This document shows, piece by piece, positions 40,883-47,544 of a stretch of 47,544 nt of DNA. Made by a program: the position numbers and the translations under genes. Numbering within the stretch: position 1 is the stretch's first letter; each line of letters opens with the position of its first letter. Origin of the DNA: Acidocella sp. 20-57-95 (GTDB taxonomy: Bacteria > Pseudomonadota > Alphaproteobacteria > Acetobacterales > Acetobacteraceae); assembly GCA_002255575.1 (NCBI GenBank), contig NCAT01000003.1, positions 190,341-237,884 of the forward strand. Reading direction: 5' to 3'. The notes under the pieces were generated by a model. That model was not told the DNA's origin and did no database searches. It saw only the letters and a program-made list of their open reading frames with translations.

Positions 40883-42094
40883 ATGGAGATCGTCCTCACG
40901 CTCAACTGGTCCTCTGCCTACCGATCTGTGCGCGGGCTGGTTCTGCACCTCGCAGCACGCTGGCGCGAAGCCGGGCTAGAGCTTGTGGAGCTAGACGTAT
41001 CGGGCCCCGGTTGGGCGGATAAATTGCGAGAGATTTTGAATACAGGGAAAGTGCGCTTCGTATTTTCCACCGCCGGTGTGGGCACTAACCTCGCCATGGA
41101 TGGCCAGAATCTCTGGACCAAACTGAATCTACCCTTCTACAGCCTGCTGATGGACCACCCGGCCTATTTTGCCGCCAATCATCGCAACCAGGGTAAAACT
41201 GTGGTGCTGGGCTATATGTTCCGCGACCACGCTTTGTATCAGGCAAGCGATGTACGGGCTGAGAATATTGTAACCTCGATTGATTACGGCATTCCCAATT
41301 TACCGGTGAAACCAGCGCCGGCATTAGCGGCCCAGGACAAACCCAAAATCATTTTCGCCAAAACCGGCAATGCGCCGGCGGCTTTGGAGCAGATGTGGCG
41401 TGGCGCACCGATGCTGGAAGCCATTTTGCACGATGCGCTTGATGAGCTAGACTTCGCCCGCAAAGGCGTTGCCAATGTGGCGCAGTTTCACCCGCTGCTA
41501 AACAAGGTCGCGGCGGCCCATAAAATTGAGTTGCAACCATTCAGCCACCTCTCACGATTTTTGATTGTGCAGCTCGATGATTATATCCGCCGGTTGAAAA
41601 GCACGGCCATCGCCAAAGCTATTTTGCCGTTCGAGGTGGATGTGTTTGGCACCGCTTGGGAGCATATCGACAAAACTGGCGCGCGGGCGACATTCCACGG
41701 CCCGGTTGATTACGCGAGGCTGGAAGCGGAATTCCCGAATGCTACCGCCAGTATAACGATGAACCCGAATATCGAGCTTTCTGCCCATGACCGGTTTTTC
41801 ACCGCCCTTGGCGCGGGGAGTATGCCTATCAGCGACCGCAACCAATATTGCGAAACCACATTTCCTGAGCTTTTGCCGTATATGTTTGATTTCACAAAGG
41901 GCAGCATCGAAGCTGCTGTCGAACATGTGGTCAACAAACCAGCCGACGCACTCGAACTTGCCCGCGCCACCCGCACCCGCACCCGTGATGCCCATGGCGT
42001 TGAACAAGCAGCGGATGCCATATTGCAAACCGTGCAGGCAGCGCGCTTCTTAGGCGCCGGGCCACGCGCCGAACAAAATTTCTTTGTACCGTAA
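40883..42094 (+). CDS. Glycosyltransferase, CgeB-like group 1 family
   Basis: This 403-residue protein resembles GT-B glycosyltransferases of the CgeB / Glyco_trans_1_2 type. The C-terminal half carries EVDVFGTAWEHID, FHGPVDYARLEAEFPNA, SITMNPNIELSAHDRFFTAL and GAGSMPISDRNQYCETTFPE, the usual donor-site region of that group. The N-terminal half (RFVFSTAGVGTNLAMDGQ, PFYSLLMDHPAYFA) fits the acceptor domain. No signal peptide or membrane segment is seen. It starts one base after the valS stop and ends 22 bp before ilvD, so it is very likely co-transcribed with them, although its role has no evident link to valine metabolism. The sugar and acceptor are unknown. Confidence 0.82.
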   Translation: MEIVLTLNWSSAYRSVRGLVLHLAARWREAGLELVELDVSGPGWADKLREILNTGKVRFVFSTAGVGTNLAMDGQNLWTKLNLPFYSLLMDHPAYFAANHRNQGKTVVLGYMFRDHALYQASDVRAENIVTSIDYGIPNLPVKPAPALAAQDKPKIIFAKTGNAPAALEQMWRGAPMLEAILHDALDELDFARKGVANVAQFHPLLNKVAAAHKIELQPFSHLSRFLIVQLDDYIRRLKSTAIAKAILPFEVDVFGTAWEHIDKTGARATFHGPVDYARLEAEFPNATASITMNPNIELSAHDRFFTALGAGSMPISDRNQYCETTFPELLPYMFDFTKGSIEAAVEHVVNKPADALELARATRTRTRDAHGVEQAADAILQTVQAARFLGAGPRAEQNFFVP

Positions 42095-42116
42095 ATAACC
42101 ATAAAGGACGCCGAAC

Positions 42117-43838
42117 ATGCCTAAAACCTGGGACAAATCCCGCCTTCCTTCCCGCCACGTGACCGTCGGACCGGACCGCGCGCCACACCGTTCCTATTAT
42201 TACGCCATGGGTCTGGGCCAAGAAGAAATCGACCAGCCGCTGGTGGGCGTTGCCACCTGCTGGAACGAAGCTGCACCTTGCAACATCGCGCTCTCCCGGC
42301 AGGCACAGTCAGTGAAGCGCGGCGTTTCAGAAGCTTTCGGCACGCCGCGGGAATTTACCACCATCACCGTAACCGATGGTATTGCCATGGGCCATCAAGG
42401 GATGAAATCATCCTTGGTCTCACGTGAAGTGATTGCGGATTCGGTTGAGCTCACCATGCGCGGCCACGCGTACGACGCACTGGTTGGCGTGGCTGGTTGC
42501 GACAAATCTTTGCCGGGCATGATGATGTCGATGCTTCGCCTGAACGTGCCATCAGTGTTCATGTATGGTGGCAGCATTCTGCCAGGCCGCTTCCAGGGCC
42601 GTGACGTGACGGTGGTGGATGTGTTCGAGGCTGTCGGTCAACACGCGGCTGGCAAAATGTCAGATGAGGATCTCTATAAGTTGGAATGTGTCGCCTGCCC
42701 GTCTGCCGGTGCCTGTGGTGGCCAATTTACGGCCAACACCATGGCGATGGTTTCTGAAGCAATCGGCTTAGCACTTCCAGGCTCAGCCGGTGCCCCAGCG
42801 CCCTATGAGGACCGCGACCGGTTTGCGGTTCTTTCAGGCCATGCCGTGATGAACCTGATTGAGAAAAACATCCGCCCGCGCGATATCTGCACGCTGAAAG
42901 CTTTTGAGAACGCGGCCGTGCTGGTGGGTGCCACCGGTGGTTCTACCAATGCCGCTTTGCATTTGCCCGCGATGGCCAGCGAAGCCGGTATCCGCTTCAC
43001 ACTTGATGACGTGGCTGCCATCATGCGTCGTACACCTTACATTGCCGATTTGAAGCCGGGCGGAAAATATGTGGCACTCGATGTGCATAACATCGGTGGC
43101 ATTCCGGTGATTATGAAAGCTTTGTTTGACGCTGGGTTGCTGCATGGGGACTGCATGACCGTGACCGGCAAAACGATTGCTGAAAATTTGAAAGATGTGG
43201 TGTTCCCGGAAAACCAGGATGTGGTTTACCCGGTCTCGCGCGCCATTACCAAAACCGGCGGCGTGGTCTCGCTGAAAGGCAATCTCGCACCTGATGGCGG
43301 CATCGTGAAAGTGGCGGGTTTGAAGAACCAGGTTTTCACCGGCACCGCCCTTTGCTTTGACTGCGAGGAAGATGCCTTCGCGGCCGTGCAATCGCGCGCC
43401 TATAAAAAGGGCGACGTAATTATCATCCGCTATGAAGGGCCGAAGGGCGGACCCGGCATGCGCGAGATGCTCTCCACCACCGCTGCCATTTACGGGCAGG
43501 ATATGGGCGAGCATGTGGCGCTGATCACGGATGGCCGTTTCTCAGGCGCCACCCGTGGCTTCTGCGTTGGCCATGTGGGGCCGGAAGCGGCCGTGGGCGG
43601 GCCGATCGCGTTGATTAAGAATGGCGATAAAATCACGCTCGATGCCATTGCCGGCACAATCAACGTGGATTTGACGGACGAGGAATTGGCCGCACGGCGT
43701 GCCGAATGGAAGCCGCGCAAGACCAATTATAATTCCGGTGCCATTTGGCGTTACGCGCAAAATGTTGGCCCGGCACATTTGGGGGCGCTAACGCACCCAG
43801 GTGCCGCAGCTGAAACCCACTGCTACGCCGATATCTAA
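42117..43838 (+). CDS. ilvD: Dihydroxy-acid dehydratase
   Basis: IlvD dehydrates 2,3-dihydroxy-isovalerate and -methylvalerate, the third step of valine, leucine and isoleucine synthesis. The 573 residues carry the family signatures GCDKSLPGMMM (Cys128) and CPSAGACGGQFTANTM (Cys200), plus Cys55 in WNEAAPCNIA; these three are the candidate ligands of the iron-sulfur cluster. The C-terminal signature DGRFSGATRGFCVGHVGPEA is intact. Initiation at ATG 42117 follows AAAGGA. It is last in the valS-glycosyltransferase-ilvD series and is closed by a strong terminator. The length and Cys pattern favour the 2Fe-2S type, but that is inference. Confidence 0.98.
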   Translation: MPKTWDKSRLPSRHVTVGPDRAPHRSYYYAMGLGQEEIDQPLVGVATCWNEAAPCNIALSRQAQSVKRGVSEAFGTPREFTTITVTDGIAMGHQGMKSSLVSREVIADSVELTMRGHAYDALVGVAGCDKSLPGMMMSMLRLNVPSVFMYGGSILPGRFQGRDVTVVDVFEAVGQHAAGKMSDEDLYKLECVACPSAGACGGQFTANTMAMVSEAIGLALPGSAGAPAPYEDRDRFAVLSGHAVMNLIEKNIRPRDICTLKAFENAAVLVGATGGSTNAALHLPAMASEAGIRFTLDDVAAIMRRTPYIADLKPGGKYVALDVHNIGGIPVIMKALFDAGLLHGDCMTVTGKTIAENLKDVVFPENQDVVYPVSRAITKTGGVVSLKGNLAPDGGIVKVAGLKNQVFTGTALCFDCEEDAFAAVQSRAYKKGDVIIIRYEGPKGGPGMREMLSTTAAIYGQDMGEHVALITDGRFSGATRGFCVGHVGPEAAVGGPIALIKNGDKITLDAIAGTINVDLTDEELAARRAEWKPRKTNYNSGAIWRYAQNVGPAHLGALTHPGAAAETHCYADI

Positions 43839-43844
43839 CTCACC

Positions 43845-43877
43845 AAAAAAGGCTGGAACCAATGTTCCAGCCTTTTT
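43845..43877 (+). terminator. Intrinsic terminator after ilvD
   Basis: GGCTGGAAC (43851-43859) and GTTCCAGCC (43864-43872) form a perfect 9-bp stem with a 4-nt loop, followed by five Ts and preceded by six As. It lies 12 bp after the ilvD coding end. The A run lets it work in both directions in principle. Confidence 0.93.
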
Positions 43878-43880
43878 CTT

Positions 43881-44115
43881 ATGAAAACTTACGCAGGCCG
43901 CCATTATTTTGCGTTTCCAGAGCTAAAACCCGGCGGCGCAACCCTATCCGAAACGCCCAAAGTTTAGCGGTTAAATAGTAACTCCACGCAAAGAGTCTTT
44001 GCTCCCAGACCGACATATCAAATTGTTCCTAACCGGCGAAAATCAGTTCAGCGCTACCGCAGACGTAACTTTAAGGCCGGTTTATGAATAACGCGTTTAT
44101 GCGGCCTAAGCGCGC
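43881..44115. other. Intergenic region between ilvD and yajC
   Basis: No gene is supported in this stretch. At its right end an exact 18-bp palindrome, GCCTAAGCGCGCTTAGGC (44104-44121), includes the yajC stop codon. It could form a hairpin at the end of the yajC message, but no T tract follows. The secD and secF genes that often follow yajC are not here. Confidence 0.5.
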
Positions 44116-44475
44116 TTAGGCTTTGTCAGCCTTATCAGCCTTATCAGCCTTTGCCGGTGAGACGATCTGGCTGATTGTCGAGCGCACAATGCTCACCACC
44201 ACGTTCGGGGCAATCTCCACGTCGATCTCGGCGGCGCCATCGGTGGCCTTTTTCACCACGCCCACAACGCCGCCCGCAGTGATCACCTTATCGCCGCGTG
44301 TCAGCTGCTCCTGACGGATTTTCAGCTGCTTAGCCTGCTGCTGCTGCGGGCGGAGCAGCATGAAGTAGAATACCAGCACAATCAGGATCAGCGGGGCAAA
44401 CTGGATGAGGCCGGCGAGGCTGGAGGCGCCGGCGGCACCGGTGGCGGTTTGAGCGTAAGCGGAGGAAATGAGCAT
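44116..44475 (-). CDS. yajC: Preprotein translocase subunit YajC
   Basis: YajC is a small inner-membrane partner of SecDF-YidC. The 119-residue product has one membrane segment (LIQFAPLILIVLVFYFMLLR, about residues 21-40), the conserved LLRPQQQQAKQLK stretch and a cytoplasmic domain with RGDKVITAGGVVGVVKK. ATG 44475 is chosen because AGGAA lies just upstream; the frame is open 12 codons further. The C-terminus ends in three ADK repeats coded by a 9-bp tandem repeat, outside the conserved domain. It diverges from the DUF815 ATPase gene across 75 bp. secD is not next to it in this window. Confidence 0.95.
   Translation of the reverse strand: MLISSAYAQTATGAAGASSLAGLIQFAPLILIVLVFYFMLLRPQQQQAKQLKIRQEQLTRGDKVITAGGVVGVVKKATDGAAEIDVEIAPNVVVSIVRSTISQIVSPAKADKADKADKA
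44120..44146. repeat. Three tandem 9-bp units in the 3' end of yajC
   Basis: Three 9-mers of the form GCYTTRTCA follow one another in frame: GCTTTGTCA, GCCTTATCA and GCCTTATCA. They encode the C-terminal ADK repeats of YajC on the minus strand. The repeat could vary in copy number by slippage. Confidence 0.7.
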
Positions 44476-44550
44476 GTTGGTTCCTGGTTGCAGTGATCTG
44501 CGCCGGACCATAGGGTGCGCCGCCTGCCAGTCAACAGGGGATGAGAACCT

Positions 44551-45399
44551 ATGGATGAGAGTTTGCTACGCCGTATTGCCGAAGCGCTGGAACGCCTAAG
44601 CCCAGCCGCCCCCACAACACCCGGCCTCGAAGGGGCTGACGCATTCGTCTGGTACCCTGCCCCGCCTGCGCTGGCGCCGGTGGCCAAGGTCTCGCGCGTG
44701 CCGTTGGGCCTGCTGCAAGGGGTGGAACGGCAGAAGGAGATATTGCTGGAAAATACCAGCCGCTTCGCCCGCGGCTTACCCGCCAATAACGCCATGCTGT
44801 GGGGTGCGCGTGGCATGGGCAAATCGTCCCTGGTGAAAGCCGTGCATGCACAGGTGAACGAAGCGAGCCCGGGGTCTCTGGCACTCATTGAAATTCACCG
44901 CGAGGATATTCGCACCCTGCCTGCTTTGCTGAATATTCTGCGCCCGCAGCCCCGCCGCTGCCTGATTTTGTGCGATGATCTTTCGTTTGAGAAAGAAGAC
45001 GCCGATTATAAGGCGCTGAAATCGGTGCTCGATGGCGGCATCGAAGGCCGGCCTGATAACGTGCTGTTCTACGCCACCTCAAATCGTCGGCATTTGATGC
45101 CGCGCGATATGATCGATAATGAGCGTTCCACCGCCATCAACCCCGGTGAAGCGGTGGAAGAGAAAGTGTCTCTCTCGGACCGGTTCGGCATCTGGCTGGG
45201 CTTTCATAATGGCAGCCAGGAGCAATTTTTTGCGATGATCGACGGCTATGCCGCCGCCTATAAATTGCCAATCAGCACAGAGGAGCTGCACGCGGCGGCG
45301 GTGGAATGGTCGATCACGCGCGGCGGCAGGTCGGGGCGGGTCGCTTGGCAATTCATTCAGGATATCGCCGGGCAGTTGGGGGTGGCGCTGCATAGCTAA
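44551..45399 (+). CDS. DUF815 AAA-type ATPase
   Basis: This 282-residue P-loop ATPase has Walker A GARGMGKSS (residues 85-93), Walker B CLILCDDLSF (Asp142, Asp143), a sensor-1 Asn in FYATSNRRHLMP and an arginine-finger-type region near LSDRFGIWLGF. These match the DUF815 family, whose cellular function has not been established. It has no membrane segment. The start is ATG 44551 with GGGGA upstream. It is divergent from yajC, a pairing I recall from other alphaproteobacteria, which may point to a role near the Sec machinery. The metallophosphatase gene follows 80 bp downstream. Confidence 0.9.
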   Translation: MDESLLRRIAEALERLSPAAPTTPGLEGADAFVWYPAPPALAPVAKVSRVPLGLLQGVERQKEILLENTSRFARGLPANNAMLWGARGMGKSSLVKAVHAQVNEASPGSLALIEIHREDIRTLPALLNILRPQPRRCLILCDDLSFEKEDADYKALKSVLDGGIEGRPDNVLFYATSNRRHLMPRDMIDNERSTAINPGEAVEEKVSLSDRFGIWLGFHNGSQEQFFAMIDGYAAAYKLPISTEELHAAAVEWSITRGGRSGRVAWQFIQDIAGQLGVALHS

Positions 45400-45479
45400 G
45401 CTTACCGTTTCATCGAGTGTTCATTTGCGCCGCGTACCGCAGGGTTTAACCACACTGCCGACGTTCCAGGAGCCACACC

Positions 45480-47405
45480 ATGACGAGTCGCCGACAAATA
45501 TTACAATCTGCTGCCATAACCGGCATCGCGGCTACGCTTGCTACCCCAGCGTTGGCGACCCCAGCGATTAAGCTGCGGCTGCTGGAAACCTCGGACATTC
45601 ACACGTTCGATGAGGATTATGACTATTTCCGCGATATGCCGGATGAAACCGTCGGCCTGACCAAAGTGGCGACCCTCATACAAGCCGCCCGCGCCGAGGT
45701 AAAAAACACCCTCCTGTTCGATAATGGCGACATTATCCAAGGCAACCCGCTGGCCGATTTTGTCGCCCTGCCCGGCAATTTCCCCGATGACCGCACCCAC
45801 CCCACCATTCGGGCGATGAACCTGTTGGGCTATGACGCAGCAACTGTGGGTAACCATGAATTCAATTACGGCCTACCGTTTTTGGATGCATCGCTGGCTG
45901 GTGCCAAATTTCCATTCTGCTGCGCCAATATTCTGCATGAGGATGGAACGAATTATTTCAAACCCTATCTCATCCTCGACCGTACAGTGGCCGATGAAGA
46001 CGGCCAGCCACACAAGCTGAAAATAGGCGTGATTGGTTTCGTCACCCCGCAGATTGTGGACTGGGATAAAGCGCATTTGGAAGGCAGGGTTCGCACCACC
46101 GATATTGTGGACGCCGCAAACCTCTATGTGCCAGAGCTGCGCAAGCAGGCGGATTTGGTCATCGCTCTCAGCCATTCCGGCATCGGCACCACCCCACGCC
46201 GTGGCGGCGAGGAAAACGCCTCATTTTACCTTGCCAGCGTGCCGGGAATTGACGTTATTTTCACCGGCCATTCGCACCGGGTGTTTCCTGGGCCAGATTA
46301 CGCCGGGCTGGAAAATGTCGATGCCGTGCGGGGCACGCTCAATGGTGTTCCAACCATCATGCCGGGCTTCTGGGGCAGCCATCTGGGCATGATCGACCTG
46401 ACACTCGCCCCCGGTGAACAGGGGTGGAAAATTGTGGATTTCATCTGCACCAACCGCCCGATCGCCAGCCGCGAAGGCGCACAGGTTACCTCCCTGGTGT
46501 CAGACGATGCTGCGGTGAATTCTGCGCTGGCACCAGACCACAACAAAACCTTGGCCTGGATCCGCCAGCCGATCGGCACATTGAACCGTCCGGTAAATAG
46601 CTTTTTTGCGATGATTGGTGATGACGCCTCTCTGGCTATCGTGAATGCCGCCCAAACTTGGTACGCGCGGCCCTTGTTGGCAAATACAGCAGCGGCGGCA
46701 CTGCCACTGCTGTCAGCCGCCGCCCCGTTCAAGGAAGGCTACCAGTCGCCCGATAATTATGTGGATTTGCAAGCCGGCACCATCGCGATCAAAAATGTCG
46801 CAGATTTATACATGTACCCCAACACGGTCTGCGCGGTGCAGGTAAATGGCGCAGAATTACGGGAATGGCTTGAACATTCCGCCGAAGTTTTCAACCGCAT
46901 CGACCTTAATAACCCAGAGCCGCAGCCGTTATTGAACCCTCATGTGCCGTCCTACGTGTTCGACGTTATTTCCGGCATCACTTATCAAATCGATATCTCC
47001 GCCCCGGCCCGGTATGGCGTCCATGGTAAATTTAACCCAAATGCCCGCCGCATCGTGAATATGCGCTATCAAGGCATTCCAGTGACCGATGACCAGAAAT
47101 TCGTGGTGGTGACCAATAATTACCGGGCTGACAGTGGCGGCATTGTGCCTAAAAACCACCCGGAGGCGGTGGTGCTGCGTGCACCGGACCAAACGCGCGA
47201 CGTGATTGTCCGCTATATTTTGCAAAACAAAGTCCTCGACGTCGCCGTACCGCCAGTCTGGTCCTTCGCCGCCTTGGGTGCGCCAGTGACCGTAACCTTC
47301 AAAAGCGCCCCGGCGGCAGCCAAATATCTGCTAGCGGACGCGCATATAAGCCGCCTTGCCGATAACGATGATGGCTACGCGGTATTCGCCCTCAGGCTCA
47401 CTTAA
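45480..47405 (+). CDS. cpdB: Periplasmic 2',3'-cyclic-nucleotide phosphodiesterase / 3'-nucleotidase
   Basis: The 641-residue protein has a Tat-like signal (SRRQILQSAAITGIAATLA, cleavage near residue 26). The N-terminal calcineurin-like metallophosphatase domain has metal-binding motifs LLETSDIH (Asp39, His41), LLFDNGDIIQGNP, TVGNHEFNYG and FTGHSH. The C-terminal 5'-nucleotidase domain contains YMYPNTVCAVQVNGAELREW and VVVTNNYRADSGG. The length and the LLETSDIH opening point to CpdB rather than UshA. It would release nucleosides and phosphate from cyclic and 3' nucleotides in the periplasm. Initiation at ATG 45480 follows CAGGAG. It is transcribed with, or independently of, the DUF815 gene 80 bp upstream. 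Confidence 0.92.
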   Translation: MTSRRQILQSAAITGIAATLATPALATPAIKLRLLETSDIHTFDEDYDYFRDMPDETVGLTKVATLIQAARAEVKNTLLFDNGDIIQGNPLADFVALPGNFPDDRTHPTIRAMNLLGYDAATVGNHEFNYGLPFLDASLAGAKFPFCCANILHEDGTNYFKPYLILDRTVADEDGQPHKLKIGVIGFVTPQIVDWDKAHLEGRVRTTDIVDAANLYVPELRKQADLVIALSHSGIGTTPRRGGEENASFYLASVPGIDVIFTGHSHRVFPGPDYAGLENVDAVRGTLNGVPTIMPGFWGSHLGMIDLTLAPGEQGWKIVDFICTNRPIASREGAQVTSLVSDDAAVNSALAPDHNKTLAWIRQPIGTLNRPVNSFFAMIGDDASLAIVNAAQTWYARPLLANTAAAALPLLSAAAPFKEGYQSPDNYVDLQAGTIAIKNVADLYMYPNTVCAVQVNGAELREWLEHSAEVFNRIDLNNPEPQPLLNPHVPSYVFDVISGITYQIDISAPARYGVHGKFNPNARRIVNMRYQGIPVTDDQKFVVVTNNYRADSGGIVPKNHPEAVVLRAPDQTRDVIVRYILQNKVLDVAVPPVWSFAALGAPVTVTFKSAPAAAKYLLADAHISRLADNDDGYAVFALRLT

Positions 47406-47454
47406 CGCCATGGGCTTGACCCACCACCGGGTTTTCGTGGAAAGAAGCCCCACC

Positions 47455-47544
47455 GGAGAGGTGGCCGAGTGGTTTAAGGCAGCGGTCTTGAAAACCGCCG
47501 TGCGTTAACGCGTACCGTGGGTTCGAATCCCACCTTCTCCGCCA
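47455..47544 (+). tRNA. tRNA-Ser (anticodon TGA)
   Basis: This is a 90-nt class II tRNA ending at the last base of the window. The acceptor stem is GGAGAGG with CTTCTCC (one G-T pair), the anticodon stem GCGGT/ACCGC closes the loop CTTGAAA (anticodon TGA), the variable arm is long and the T-loop is GGTTCGAATCC. The discriminator base is G and CCA is encoded. It reads UCA and related serine codons. Confidence 0.97.

Noticed and set aside
42834..43514. 226-codon open frame antisense to ilvD
   Set aside because: It is fully contained in ilvD, whose sequence is conserved along its length, and shows no domain or ribosome binding site.
1..47544. CRISPR arrays, insertion sequences, prophage, integrase or rRNA genes
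   Set aside because: No repeat-spacer pattern, transposase, integrase or rRNA sequence was recognised on either strand.

Overview
The window looks like chromosomal core DNA of an alphaproteobacterium, most probably of the Acetobacteraceae (Acidocella/Acidiphilium-like). I base this on the gene content and order (kdsD-lptC-lptA-lptB-rpoN-hpf; protein methyltransferase-tolC-popZ-valS; fzlA next to an NAD-dependent epimerase; an nrnC-type nanoRNase; a membrane-bound ferritin mbfA) and on a secreted-type protein ending in a Hint_2 domain, which is common in acetic acid bacteria. The genus is inferred, not proven. No insertion sequence, prophage, integrase, CRISPR array or rRNA was seen. Three tRNA genes are present: Leu(CAG), Cys(GCA) and Ser(TGA).

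Layout. 1-5234, minus strand: a partial amidase, infC (which appears to start at the rare codon ATA), thrS, and a GT9/GT4 glycosyltransferase pair. 5306-7542: an alpha/beta hydrolase that converges on and overlaps an epimerase-fzlA pair. 7588-13573: glutamate synthase gltD-gltB, with a perfect palindrome upstream. 13772-15630: a complex-I-associated SDR, tRNA-Leu and nrnC. 15687-21485: a tightly overlapped lipopolysaccharide unit (kdsD, lptC, lptA, lptB) followed by rpoN and hpf. 21482-24379: a large subtilisin-like protein with an unusual active site and a C-terminal Hint domain. 24489-26505: nitronate monooxygenase and mbfA. 26692-29936: a two-gene unit of SEC-C/TPR/sulfotransferase and TPR/glycosyltransferase. 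30048-30197: a 49-codon gene. 30203-34324, minus strand: bicupin, EutA-like reactivase and MFS transporter. 34602-43838: tRNA-Cys, a PIMT-family methyltransferase, tolC, popZ, valS, a glycosyltransferase and ilvD, ending at a strong intrinsic terminator. 43881-47544: yajC divergent from a DUF815 ATPase, a cyclic-nucleotide phosphodiesterase/nucleotidase and tRNA-Ser.

Functionally the window is dominated by envelope biogenesis (kdsD, lptCAB, three or four glycosyltransferases, tolC, yajC), nitrogen and branched-chain amino-acid metabolism (gltBD, ilvD, rpoN), translation (infC, thrS, valS, hpf, tRNAs) and alphaproteobacterial cell-cycle proteins (FzlA, PopZ).

The best candidates for undescribed biology are: the bicupin/EutA/MFS unit, which has an ethanolamine ammonia-lyase reactivase but no lyase; the SEC-C/TPR/sulfotransferase plus TPR/glycosyltransferase pair; the subtilase with Glu in place of the catalytic His, fused to Hint; a nested hairpin covering the valS ribosome binding site and start codon; and a small gene resembling the start of peptide release factor 1.
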